Shown here: one piece after another, positions 24,801-34,165 of the stretch
How positions within the stretch are numbered: the stretch's first letter is position 1
How the letters are laid out: each line of letters starts with the position of its first letter
Origin: Siccibacter colletis
GTDB taxonomy: Bacteria; Pseudomonadota; Gammaproteobacteria; Enterobacterales; Enterobacteriaceae
NCBI RefSeq assembly: GCF_000696575.1
Contig: NZ_JMSQ01000011.1
Coordinates: forward strand, 160,895-224,894
Length of the DNA stretch: 64,000 nt
Reading direction: 5' to 3'
Notes under the pieces: generated by a model
What the model was told of the DNA's origin: nothing
The model's database searches: none
The model's input: only the letters and a program-made list of their open reading frames with translations
Position numbers and translations under genes: made by a program

Positions 24801-27800
24801 TGAGCACGTGCTCAACGTCGCCATCGACACCGTGCCGGAGCTGACGGTCGATCCGCTGTTTGGCGACAACACGCTGAACGGCACTGAAATTCTTGAAAAT
24901 CAGGTACTGACCGGGAAAACCGGTATCACCGGGCCGGGCCAGACCGTGACGGTGACCCTCGGCGGCAACGATTACGTTGGCACCGTGGATAACAACGGTA
25001 ACTGGAGCGTAACGCTTCCCTCCGGTGCGCTGGACGGCTATACCAATACTGATTCGCCGGTACCGGTGGCCATCGAAGTGGGCGACGCGGCGGGCAACAC
25101 CGATTCCAGCGTGGTCGACGTGATTGTTGACGTTACCCCGCCAGTGGTCACGGTGAACCCGTTTGCCGGTAACGATTTCCTCAATCTTACCGAATCCAAC
25201 AGCGCCCAGGCCATCTCTGGTATCGCCGACGGGGCAGAAGTGGGTAGCCCGGTAACGGTGGTGCTGAACGGCGTTACCTATACCGGTACGGTAACCGGGG
25301 CTGACGGGGCCTGGTCCATCTCCATTCCGTCCGCGGCGCTGAAAAACCTGCCAAACGGTGAGAACACCTTCAGCGTCACGGTAGAAGACGCGGCGGGCAA
25401 CAGTGTGACTACGCCGCATACCGTCAACGTCAGCATCGATCCGCAGAAACAGCCGCTGCTGACCGTCGATCCGGTGGCGGGCAATAACGTTATCGATGCC
25501 GCAGAACGTGAAGGGGCAGTGAATATTACCGGTACCGCGCTGAACGTCGGGGCCGGGCAGACCGTGACCGTCACCCTTGGCGAGCAGAGCTGGACCGGGC
25601 TGGTGGGCGCGGACGGCAGATGGTCGGTGAGCATTCCGCAGACCGCCATCGGCGGCCTGACCACCGGGGCCTACACCCTGACGGTGCAGGTCAGCGATGC
25701 GGCGGGTAACAGCACCACCGCAGAGCGTCCGTTTAGCGTAGATACCACCGTCAGCGCCATCTCGGTTGCGCCGCTGACCGGGGATGACTTCGTCGGCCTT
25801 GACGACCTGACCAACGGCCTGACCGTCAACGGCGGCAGCACCGGGCTGGCGGACGGCACCGTGGTGACCGTCACCCTCAACGGCAAGCAGTACGAAGGCC
25901 AGGTGACCAACGGCAGCTGGAGCGTCACCATTCCTGAAGCGGATGCCAACGCCATTGCTGACGGCACCGCAACGCTCACCGTCTCGGCACGCGATACTAA
26001 CGGTGCCAGCGTCAGCAAATCCCATGATTTCACCATCATCACCGATGCCGTGCCAGCGGTGAGCCTCAACACGCCGTTTACCGATGGCGTGGTGAACAGC
26101 AGCGAAGCGCTGGCTGGCGGCACCCTCAGCGGCAGCACCGGCGTGAACGGCGCAAGCCAGACGGTGACGGTGCAGATTGGCAGCGAAACCCTGACGGCGA
26201 CGGTAGATGCTAACGGCAACTGGTCGGTGAACGTGCCGTCCAGCGTGCTGGTCGGCCTCGCTGACGGCAGCACCGTCCCGGTAGTGGTTACCGCCACGGA
26301 CCGCGTCGGCAATGAGAACGTGCTGAACAGCAGCATTGAGATCGATAAAACGCCGCCGGCCATCACCATCGGCACCCTTGGCGGCACCGACAACATCGTC
26401 AACGCCGCCGAAGCCGCAGGTTCGCTGGCGCTGACCGGCACCGCCACCCCGTACGATCCGGATAACCCGCAGTACGTGGTGGTGCAGGTGAACGGCCAGA
26501 CCTATAACGCGCTGGTACAGCCGAACGGCACCTGGAGCGTTACGCTCCCGGCCGGGGCGCTGAACGGTATGCCGGACGGCCCGGCAAGCGTGACCGCCAC
26601 CGCCACCGATGCGGCGGGTAACACCTCCAGTGCAAAAGGCAGCTTTACGCTGGACGCTTCACCGGCCAATGCTCCGGTAGTCACGCTTAATCCTGTGTCT
26701 GACAATAACTTTGTCGGGGCGGATGAGATTATCGATCCGCTGATCATCAGCGGCACGGTACAGAATGTGGAAGTTGGCCGTCCGGTGACGGTGGTGCTGA
26801 ACGGCATCACATACAACACCACCGTACAAGCGGGCGGCGTCTGGAGCGTTACCGTACCGGTAGAAGCGCTGGAAGCGGTGCCGGACGGGGTGCGCGAAGT
26901 GGTGGTGACGGTGACCGATGCGGCGGGCAATACCGACGACGCCACCCAGAACGTCACCTTCATTACGCAACCGGCCAGCCTGCCGACCCTGACCATCAAC
27001 AACGTGGCGGTGGATAACATCATCAACGCCCAGGAGAAGGGCGAGCCGCTGACGATTACCGGCGTCTCCACTAACCTGGCGGCGGGTACCCGCGTCAGCG
27101 TCTTCCTGAACGACAAGATTTATCAGGCGACCATCGGTACCGACGGCACCTGGAGCGTGACCGTTCCGCTGGCCGACGTCACCGCCCTGAACCTGACCAA
27201 CTACAACGTGGTGGCGAATGCCAGCGATGCGGCCGGTAACCAGGCGGGCGACGTTCAGCCGATCGTCATTGACCTCACCGGGCCGGTGGTTGACGTCGAT
27301 ACCAGCACCGGCTTCCTGCAGGATGGCAATATCAGCATTGCTGAGCTGGCAAGCGAGCAGGTGCTGAGCGGCACCACCGCGCCTGGCTCCACCGTGGTAC
27401 TGGTGATCAACGGCAAAGAGATCCCGGCGCTGGTGAACGAGCAAGGGGAATGGAGCGTAACCATTCCGGCAGCCGAACTGCAGGCGCTGCCGCAGGGCGA
27501 ATCCGACCTTACCGTGCGGGTGACCGATCCGCAGGGCAACACCACCAATGAACCGGTGCCGGTGAACGTCAGCGGCCCGACGCTGCCGACCATCACCTTT
27601 ACCGAGTCTTATACCGCCGGCGGTATCAATGCCACCGAGTTCGCCAACGGCGGCACGATCACCGGTACCGCCAGCGGTCTGCCGGAGAACACCGTCATTA
27701 CGCTGTATATAGGCGATACCGCGATTGGAACGGCGATCGTGGGCGCGGGCGGAGCATGGACGGCGACCATTGCGCCGGGGGCGCTGGACGGCCTGACCAG

Positions 27801-30800
27801 CGGGCAGTATGACGTGGTTGCTCAGGCGACAGACGCCTTTGGTAACCCGGCACGCGGCACGCTGGCGACCGAAATCGTGCTGGAGGAGCCTGCGGCGACC
27901 CTGCCGGGTACGCTGTTTGATGACGGGTATATTAACGAGGCCGATGCGGCTGCCGGGCAGACCCTCACCGGTAACACCGGCGTTACGGGTAGCGGCCAGA
28001 CCGTGGTGGTGAATATTCCGGGCCAGGAACCTATCACCGGTACCGTAGATGCTGACGGTAACTGGACGGTGCTGGTGCCGCCGGAAGTGCTGCAGGATCT
28101 GCCGCAGGGCGAAAATACCGCTACCGTCACCGTGACCGACAGAGCCGGGAATGAAAACACCGACGACGGCACCTTCATCGTGCGCACCGAGCCGCTGGCT
28201 CCGGCGACCCTGACGCCGCCGTTTGGTAACGGCTATCTCAATGATACCGAGGCTGGGACTAACCAGACCATCGGCGGTGCCACCGGACTGGACGCCGATG
28301 AGATCGATACGGTACAGGTCAGCATTAACAACGGTCCGCTGCAGGATGCGGTGATTAATCCAGACGGTAGCTGGAGCCTGGTGGTGCCTTCCGCCGATCT
28401 GCAGGCGCTGCCGGACGGCACCATTCCGGTACGCGTTGTGGTCACCGATGTGGCGGGGAACACCTCGACCGGCGGTGGGAACTTCGAGGCTATCGTTAAC
28501 GATCTGCCTGAGCCGACGGTGGAACCGCTGTTTGGCGATGGCGTGCTGAACAATAGCGAAGCCGATACCCCGCAGGTGATCCGCGGCTCCACCGGGGTGA
28601 CCGGCGAAGGCCAGACCGTCACCGTGACGCTGGGCGGTGAAGACTATCCTGCCACCGTGAACCCGGCGACCGGGGAGTGGAGCCTTACCCTGCCGCCTGC
28701 GGCATTCACTGGTTTGCCTGTGGGCACCCCCCAGACCGTTACCATTGTCGCGACCGATGCGGCGGGGAACACCACCCCGATTACGCCGGCACCGACATTC
28801 ACGCCGCAAACCGACCTGCCGACGCCGACCGCGCCCGATCTGTTTGGCGGCGATAACGTGTTGAACCTTGCCGAAGCCGCCGGGCCGTTAACCATCACCG
28901 GTTCCACCGGGGTGACCGGCCCGGATCAGGCGGTGACCATTACCATTGACGTCGACGGCGTCACCTATCCGGCCACCGTCACGCCGGACGGCACCTGGAG
29001 CGTCGATCTCCCGGCGGGATCGCTGCAGAACCTCGATCCTTCCGTTCCGCATGAGATTATCGTCCGGGCGGAAGATCAGTACGGTAACATCGTGGAAACA
29101 CCGTTCCCGTTTGAAGTGGCCTTCACGCCACCGACGGTGGCCGTTACCACGCCGGTGTTTGGTGATGGTACGGTCAATGCTTCCGAGGCTGTAGCAGGCA
29201 CCACGCTGAGCGGCACCTTTGTCTCTGACCGGCCGGAAGGCGCTACCGTCACCGTGACTATCGGTGGCAAAGAATTTGCTGCGGTTGTCGATGAGGCAAA
29301 TGGCACCTGGAGCCTGGCCCTGAGCGAAGACGACTGGGATGGCGTGGGGCGCGGCGCACAGAGCATTGTGGTCACCATCGAAGACGGAGCAGACAACACC
29401 GGCAGCACCACTCAGCCTGTGAATGTCGCGGTGGATACCCCGACGCTGACGGTCACCGCGCCGCTGTTTACCGACGGCACGCTGGACTTCCTGGAAAGCC
29501 AGCAGCCGCAGGTGATTAGCGGCACCAGCACCAATCTCGCACCGGGTCAGGCGATCAGCCTTATCATTGGCGGGACCACCATTACCAATGCTGCAATCGT
29601 GCAGGCGGACGGCAGCTGGTCCTACACCGTAACGCCACAATTCATGGACGGGCTGACCAACGGCCCGCTTACGGTGCAGGCAACGGTTACCGACGCCGCG
29701 GGTAACACGGGCGAATCGGCCGAGATCCCGGTCACGGTGGATATTACGCCGCCGCCTGTCAGCGCTACCGTCTTCAGCGTGGCGGGCGATAACGTGATTA
29801 ACGCCAGCGAGGCCAGTTCGGGCAACGTCACCATCACAGGTACGTCGACCGGGTATACCGCAGGCCAGGTGATCACCATCTCCATTAACGGCACCGACCT
29901 CACCGGTACCGCAACCATTGGTGAGAACGGCACCTGGTCGCTGACGGTGCCGGCGTCAGAATTCCCGACCGACGGCGTGTATGAAGTGATCGCCACCGGC
30001 GAGGATGGCATCGAAAGCCCGCCGGTCAGCGTTACGGTGGATACCGTGCCGCCAACGGTGACCATCGGCGCAATTTCCGGGGACGACATCATCAACAGCA
30101 CGGAAGTGGATTCTCCGCTGGTGCTGAGCGGTACTGCCAGCGCGGACGATGCCGGGCGTCTGGTCACCGTCACGCTGAACAATAAAACCTACACCGCCAC
30201 GGTGACGCCTGCAGGCACCTGGACGGTCACCGTACCGCAGGCTGACGTGAATGCGCTGCCGCAGGGTGAAAACCCGGTGACCGCCAGACTGACGGATGCG
30301 GCAGGTAACCCGAGCAATCTCGCGACCCGTCCGGTCAACGTGGACAGCGACGCGCCGCTGCTGGAGGTGGATACCCTGAGCCTGCCGCCGGTACTCAACA
30401 CCGTGGAAGCGGCAACCGGCCTGCTGGTGCAGGGGCGCGGCGAGCCGGGGGACACCGTCACGGTTCGCATCGGGCCGCTGGAGTGGACCTCCACCGTCGG
30501 TCAGGACGGCAACTGGAGCTACACCTTCCCGCAAATCGATCTGAATACCCTGACCGACGGGCCGCAGGTCATCGCCATCACCACTACCGATGCGGCGGGT
30601 AACACCTCGTCGAACAGCGTCGGGCTGAACGTGGCGCTGAACCAGGGCCTTGGCGTGCTGGTGGACGATCTGTTCGGCGGCGACGGCATCCTTAACGTCG
30701 CCGAATCGCTGGTGACCCAGACCCTGACCGGGCAGGTCAGCGGGGATTCACGCGGGGCGACGGTACGCGTCACCATCGCCGGGACCGATATTGAGATCCC

Positions 30801-33800
30801 GGTGGGCGTGGTTGGCCCGGACGGACGCTTCAGCATCGACCTGCCGCCGAGCCTGTGGCAAGGGCTGGTAGGTAATACCGCGGAGCTCAACGTGGAGGTT
30901 ACCGACGCGAACGGCAACACTACCAATGAGATCATTGATGTTGGCCTGGCGCTGACCGATCTGCCAGTGGTCGGCGATATCCTGGTGGGCGTGGATAACG
31001 CCATTAGCCTGGTCGAAAGCGGGCTGAACCAGACCGTGACCGGTACCCTCACGAATGCAGAGAACGTCGCCAGCGTCGTGGTCACCCTGGCCGGGCGCAC
31101 CTTCAACGCCGTGGTTAACGAACTGGGGCAGTGGACGGCGGAGCTGCCGTCCACACTACTCGGCACGCTGCCGGACGGGCAGATTGCCCTCGGGGTGAGG
31201 GTGACCGATAACGCGGGCAACGTCACCACCGGCAGCACCAACCTCACCGTTGCCGCCAACGTTCAGCCCTCGATCGTGCTTAACCCGCTGTTTGGCGACA
31301 ACATTCTGAGCATCCCGGAGCTGCTTAACGGGGTGATCAGCGGCACTGCCAGCGGGCTGAACGGCCGCACGCTGACAATTAAAATCGGCGATACCACCGC
31401 CTTTACCACCAACGTGGATAACACCGGTAAATGGTCAATTGCTCTGCCGGAGGCGGTACGCGCCGCGCTGGAAGGGCTGGGCAGCGGTAACGTCGGCGTA
31501 ACCGTCACCGCGACGGATACTTACGGCAACACCGCTCAGGCGGGCGGCAACGTGTCGCTGGATCTGCTGCGCCCGGTGCTGAATGCGGTCACGGTGTTTG
31601 GTGACGGCCTGCTGAGCGCCGCCGATGCGCTGGTCACCCAGACCATCAGCGGTACCGTGGGTAACGCGCCGGTTGGCTCGACGGTGAACGTCACCGTCGG
31701 CGGCAAAACCTTTGCCGGACTGGTGGCCGCCAACGGCACCTTTGCTATCAACGTTAACCCGGCGGATCTGCTCGGGCTGGCGGACGGCACCCTCGCCACC
31801 AGCGTGACTCTGCGTACGCCGGACGGCAACACCTCCACCACAACCGGCCCGTCGATTAAGGTCGGGTTGACTAACCTGCCGACGGTTGCCATTAACTCGC
31901 TGTTTGGCGGCGATGGCTTCCTGAGCCAGGCGGAAGCGGGGGTAGCGCAGACTATCTCCGGGGTCTCCAGCCTGGCGAACGGCACGGTGACGCTGCGCAT
32001 CGGCAGCGAAACCCTTACCGGCACCATCACCAACGGAACCTGGTCAATCAGCGTACCGTCGGCCACGCTGAAAGGCCTGACTGACGGCGGTGTAAACGTC
32101 AGTGTCAGCGTGCGGGATGAGGTCGGTAACGTCGGCACCGGATCGCAGCTGGTGAACGCCATCATCAATGCGGTTCCGACGGTGACGCTCGCGACGCCGT
32201 TTGGCGATGGCAACCTGAGCCTCGCGGATCTGCTCAACCCGCAGCTGTTGAGCGGGACCACCAGCAACCTGGCGGCAGGCACGGCGCTCACTATCACCCT
32301 TGGCGGCCTGACCTTTAACACCACCGTGGCAGCCGACGGCAGCTGGCGTCTGCCGCTGCCGACCGCCAGCCTGCAAGGGCTGCAGGACGGCACGCTGACC
32401 GTCGGCGTGACGGCGAAGGATGTGGCGGGCAACGTCGCCAGCGCCACCCAGAACCTGGCGGTGGCGATCCAGCAGGTGCCGTCGCTGGTGATTAACTCGC
32501 TGTTCGGGGATGGCGGCCTGAACGCCGCGGATATTCTCAACGCCCAGGTGATCACCGGGACCAGTACCAATGCGGTGGGATCGCGGGTGAACATCAGCCT
32601 CGGCGGCAAAACCTACCAGACCACGGTAGGCGCGGACGGCGGCTGGTCGGTGTCAGTACCGAAAACCGATCTCGGAGCGCTGCTCGACGGCACCCTGACG
32701 GTGAACGCCAGCCTGACCAACCCGGCGGGGAATGCGGCCAGCACCAGCGGTCTGGTGAACGTGATCACCCACAGCCTGCCCACCATCTCGCTCGGTTCGC
32801 TGTTCGGTAACGATGGCTTCCTTAACGTGAGCGAGGCCGCGGGCACCCAGACGCTGTCCGGGCGCATCTCCGGCGGTATCACCGACGGCGCGAAAGTGGT
32901 GGTGACCCTCGGCGGCACCGCCTACAACGCCACGGTGAACCCGGACGGCACCTGGTCGCTGCCGGTTGCCAGCAATATTCTGCAGGGGCTGACCAACGGC
33001 GCGCTGAAAGTTGGCGTGGCGGTTACGGATAAGGTGGGGAACACCAACAGCACCAGTGCCGACGTTACGGTGAAACTCACCACGCCGGAGCTGACCTTCA
33101 ACCCGCTGGCAAGCCTCAACCTGCTGACGTTGCTGAGTAAAGGCCTGACCCTGAGCGGCGGTTCACGCAACCTGGCGCCAAACTCGATTGTCCACCTCTC
33201 GCTGCTGAACGGTACCGTGAGCACGACCGCGAAGACCGACGCCAACGGTAACTGGAGCGCCAACATCGGGCTGGGGCTGAATATTCTGGAGCTGCTGTCG
33301 CTCTCCAGCGTGCTCAATATCTACGCTACCGATGTGGCCGGGAATACCGGTTACCTCAACGTCGGGCTGGGCGGGCAGATCATCTCCACCACGCCGCCGG
33401 CGGGCCTGATGGCAACCACCGCCTCGGCGGATGAGATCGCCTTTGCGTTGCAGGCCGATGAGCAGCACACCGTAACCACAGTCACCAGCGAAGAGCGCGC
33501 CGACCATACCCTTGCGGCGACCGCAACGGTTGCCGCGGTCGCAGAAAGCGATGCCGCCGCCGCGCAAACCGCAGATGATGCCTACACTATTGGAGGGGTA
33601 AGCATCACCCTGGCCGATGGGCAGCAGCAAAGCGGTGATAGCGTCGAGGGCAGTACCGGCAGCGACACCATCCACCTTACCGGCCTGGATTTCTCGCAGA
33701 TCGACGGCGGCGCAGGGGTCGATACCCTGGTGCTGGATGGCGTCAACCTGACGCTGGACCTCATCGGGCTCGGCAGCAAAATTCAGCATATTGAGATTGT

Positions 33801-34065
33801 TGACCTCGGGAAATCCGGGACCAACAGCATCACGCTGGATGCTAACGGCGCACTGTCCATCACCGACCGGCCTGAAGATGACCTGATCATCAAAGGCAGC
33901 GACGGCGATCGGGTAAATCTGGTGCATGGCAACGGGGATATCTGGGCGGTAAGCGGCCAGCGCGAAGTGGACGGCGTGCAGTTCGACGTCTGGCACAACA
34001 GCGGGCAGGGCAACACGCTGGGTGATGTGCTTATCCAGCACGGCCTGCACGTCAATATGGTGTAA
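21847..34065 (+). CDS. bapA: BapA-type giant biofilm adhesin, Ig-like repeats, type I secreted
   Basis: 4072 residues, the largest gene of the window. Residues 1 to about 130 form the BapA prefix-type N-terminus, followed by a Gly/Ala hydrophobic stretch, a GGGGGDDNNNGGG linker and an Asn-Pro repeat. From about residue 200 to 3850 there are some 36 Ig-like repeats of 90-105 residues, each opening like DNTLDAAEL and containing a GxWSVTxP strand and a TDAAGN segment; the last is degenerate. The C-terminal 250 residues carry RTX-like segments (GSTGSDTIHL, IDGGAGVDTLVLDG) and the type I secretion signal. GAGG precedes the ATG. The TolC-, ABC- and HlyD-like genes follow directly. As in Salmonella, the locus lies between ssrA and smpB. 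Likely role: cell-cell adhesion and biofilm. Confidence 0.93.
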   Translation: MIAVQNNLSDSVDILNKQTGDVVSQYPQSADRVVNLADTSIVRVNASPDVVNFYERQGGDLIVHMKDGTTVRYQNFFRLDLDGQHSELIFEDSLGTHHAVFPFASEAAPATAEVIVPTFTDTSLGALIGAEGLGASGISGLGVLGAIAAAAGVAGIAIAASNSGGGGGDDNNNGGGDGGNGNPNPNPNPNPNPPDSTLTVDPLTADNTVNVAESQQPLTLSGTTNAANAGRPVSFVLGGRTWTTTVGENGEWSVTMPVELLQSLPQGLNSIKIIMVDSEGRTISKDYSFNVDTVPPALEMGEFVPGNVLDSSHLNADRFVRGSSDSADAGSRVVITLNGKTYTTVVGEDGNWLSRIPVSDLKALADGQEYTITYTVTDKAGNVTKGEIDFTVNLNQGAITVNPLTGDNTLDGAELQLDQILTGQTQNIAAGQTVTITLGGKTYFAIVQGDGNWKATIPSGDLLALQDGSQTLVVSVPGNNGSVITKETPITVDQSETSIAIAIISTDDYLNAAEITQPLEIRGVSTVYGPGVTIVVQLNGKSYTAVVDGSGNWSAVIPTADLALLKDGPREVTATVTLGNQSASDEHILNVATNQLPKPEIDTPFVDGILNGLEVGQAQTLTGNTGVSGVGQKVSVVLGGKTYTGTVNSDGSWSVTVPAADLQQLPQGTAPIVVNVSDAAGNNASLPVNATVDTLPPELAVLPISGDGKLSSADLNTPQVLSGVSAVSEAGQTVTVTLNGKTYTTQVGGDGNWQIAIPSADLKQLPPDDSIATVRLTDAAGNVREVQQTINVKTAQPTIDVATFTADNTLDAAELKTDQVLKGTTTNVEAGSVVTVTVNGSTFKGVVGSDGTWSVTLPAGVLQQLANGEATIGLSVTDGYGQTGTGSHTVVVNNDTAGVAISIISSDDYLSRAEADSPLTINGTSAGLTTGTVVTVVINGVTYTSPVDADGNWAVTLTPAQLQALPDGPVEIVASAPANGGTITDEHVLNVAIDTVPELTVDPLFGDNTLNGTEILENQVLTGKTGITGPGQTVTVTLGGNDYVGTVDNNGNWSVTLPSGALDGYTNTDSPVPVAIEVGDAAGNTDSSVVDVIVDVTPPVVTVNPFAGNDFLNLTESNSAQAISGIADGAEVGSPVTVVLNGVTYTGTVTGADGAWSISIPSAALKNLPNGENTFSVTVEDAAGNSVTTPHTVNVSIDPQKQPLLTVDPVAGNNVIDAAEREGAVNITGTALNVGAGQTVTVTLGEQSWTGLVGADGRWSVSIPQTAIGGLTTGAYTLTVQVSDAAGNSTTAERPFSVDTTVSAISVAPLTGDDFVGLDDLTNGLTVNGGSTGLADGTVVTVTLNGKQYEGQVTNGSWSVTIPEADANAIADGTATLTVSARDTNGASVSKSHDFTIITDAVPAVSLNTPFTDGVVNSSEALAGGTLSGSTGVNGASQTVTVQIGSETLTATVDANGNWSVNVPSSVLVGLADGSTVPVVVTATDRVGNENVLNSSIEIDKTPPAITIGTLGGTDNIVNAAEAAGSLALTGTATPYDPDNPQYVVVQVNGQTYNALVQPNGTWSVTLPAGALNGMPDGPASVTATATDAAGNTSSAKGSFTLDASPANAPVVTLNPVSDNNFVGADEIIDPLIISGTVQNVEVGRPVTVVLNGITYNTTVQAGGVWSVTVPVEALEAVPDGVREVVVTVTDAAGNTDDATQNVTFITQPASLPTLTINNVAVDNIINAQEKGEPLTITGVSTNLAAGTRVSVFLNDKIYQATIGTDGTWSVTVPLADVTALNLTNYNVVANASDAAGNQAGDVQPIVIDLTGPVVDVDTSTGFLQDGNISIAELASEQVLSGTTAPGSTVVLVINGKEIPALVNEQGEWSVTIPAAELQALPQGESDLTVRVTDPQGNTTNEPVPVNVSGPTLPTITFTESYTAGGINATEFANGGTITGTASGLPENTVITLYIGDTAIGTAIVGAGGAWTATIAPGALDGLTSGQYDVVAQATDAFGNPARGTLATEIVLEEPAATLPGTLFDDGYINEADAAAGQTLTGNTGVTGSGQTVVVNIPGQEPITGTVDADGNWTVLVPPEVLQDLPQGENTATVTVTDRAGNENTDDGTFIVRTEPLAPATLTPPFGNGYLNDTEAGTNQTIGGATGLDADEIDTVQVSINNGPLQDAVINPDGSWSLVVPSADLQALPDGTIPVRVVVTDVAGNTSTGGGNFEAIVNDLPEPTVEPLFGDGVLNNSEADTPQVIRGSTGVTGEGQTVTVTLGGEDYPATVNPATGEWSLTLPPAAFTGLPVGTPQTVTIVATDAAGNTTPITPAPTFTPQTDLPTPTAPDLFGGDNVLNLAEAAGPLTITGSTGVTGPDQAVTITIDVDGVTYPATVTPDGTWSVDLPAGSLQNLDPSVPHEIIVRAEDQYGNIVETPFPFEVAFTPPTVAVTTPVFGDGTVNASEAVAGTTLSGTFVSDRPEGATVTVTIGGKEFAAVVDEANGTWSLALSEDDWDGVGRGAQSIVVTIEDGADNTGSTTQPVNVAVDTPTLTVTAPLFTDGTLDFLESQQPQVISGTSTNLAPGQAISLIIGGTTITNAAIVQADGSWSYTVTPQFMDGLTNGPLTVQATVTDAAGNTGESAEIPVTVDITPPPVSATVFSVAGDNVINASEASSGNVTITGTSTGYTAGQVITISINGTDLTGTATIGENGTWSLTVPASEFPTDGVYEVIATGEDGIESPPVSVTVDTVPPTVTIGAISGDDIINSTEVDSPLVLSGTASADDAGRLVTVTLNNKTYTATVTPAGTWTVTVPQADVNALPQGENPVTARLTDAAGNPSNLATRPVNVDSDAPLLEVDTLSLPPVLNTVEAATGLLVQGRGEPGDTVTVRIGPLEWTSTVGQDGNWSYTFPQIDLNTLTDGPQVIAITTTDAAGNTSSNSVGLNVALNQGLGVLVDDLFGGDGILNVAESLVTQTLTGQVSGDSRGATVRVTIAGTDIEIPVGVVGPDGRFSIDLPPSLWQGLVGNTAELNVEVTDANGNTTNEIIDVGLALTDLPVVGDILVGVDNAISLVESGLNQTVTGTLTNAENVASVVVTLAGRTFNAVVNELGQWTAELPSTLLGTLPDGQIALGVRVTDNAGNVTTGSTNLTVAANVQPSIVLNPLFGDNILSIPELLNGVISGTASGLNGRTLTIKIGDTTAFTTNVDNTGKWSIALPEAVRAALEGLGSGNVGVTVTATDTYGNTAQAGGNVSLDLLRPVLNAVTVFGDGLLSAADALVTQTISGTVGNAPVGSTVNVTVGGKTFAGLVAANGTFAINVNPADLLGLADGTLATSVTLRTPDGNTSTTTGPSIKVGLTNLPTVAINSLFGGDGFLSQAEAGVAQTISGVSSLANGTVTLRIGSETLTGTITNGTWSISVPSATLKGLTDGGVNVSVSVRDEVGNVGTGSQLVNAIINAVPTVTLATPFGDGNLSLADLLNPQLLSGTTSNLAAGTALTITLGGLTFNTTVAADGSWRLPLPTASLQGLQDGTLTVGVTAKDVAGNVASATQNLAVAIQQVPSLVINSLFGDGGLNAADILNAQVITGTSTNAVGSRVNISLGGKTYQTTVGADGGWSVSVPKTDLGALLDGTLTVNASLTNPAGNAASTSGLVNVITHSLPTISLGSLFGNDGFLNVSEAAGTQTLSGRISGGITDGAKVVVTLGGTAYNATVNPDGTWSLPVASNILQGLTNGALKVGVAVTDKVGNTNSTSADVTVKLTTPELTFNPLASLNLLTLLSKGLTLSGGSRNLAPNSIVHLSLLNGTVSTTAKTDANGNWSANIGLGLNILELLSLSSVLNIYATDVAGNTGYLNVGLGGQIISTTPPAGLMATTASADEIAFALQADEQHTVTTVTSEERADHTLAATATVAAVAESDAAAAQTADDAYTIGGVSITLADGQQQSGDSVEGSTGSDTIHLTGLDFSQIDGGAGVDTLVLDGVNLTLDLIGLGSKIQHIEIVDLGKSGTNSITLDANGALSITDRPEDDLIIKGSDGDRVNLVHGNGDIWAVSGQREVDGVQFDVWHNSGQGNTLGDVLIQHGLHVNMV

Positions 34066-34073
34066 CGCATGAC

Positions 34074-34091
34074 GGCCTCAGGGATGAGGCC
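34074..34091 (+). terminator. Hairpin between bapA and bapB
   Basis: Perfect 7-bp stem GGCCTCA / TGAGGCC with a GGGA loop, 9 bp after the bapA stop and 75 bp before bapB. Only TT follows, so partial termination or mRNA stabilisation is more likely than full termination. It would let adhesin mRNA exceed transporter mRNA. Confidence 0.45.
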
Positions 34092-34165
34092 TTGCTGCTG
34101 ATGCTATTGATAATATTAACAATATCACCACGTCGCCCGGTTGCGGGCAGGGGTAAGGTGGAACA

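Noticed and set aside
24121..26025. 634-codon open frame on the minus strand inside bapA
   Set aside because: One of many long antisense frames across bapA, created by periodic GC-rich codons of the Ig repeats. Its translation is Arg/Gly/His-rich without domain or ribosome site, while the plus strand is a coherent repeat protein.
22440..33400. Periodic repeats that could suggest a CRISPR or tandem DNA array
   Set aside because: The roughly 290-bp period is that of Ig-like protein repeats in one open frame; units vary and there are no short identical repeats with spacers.
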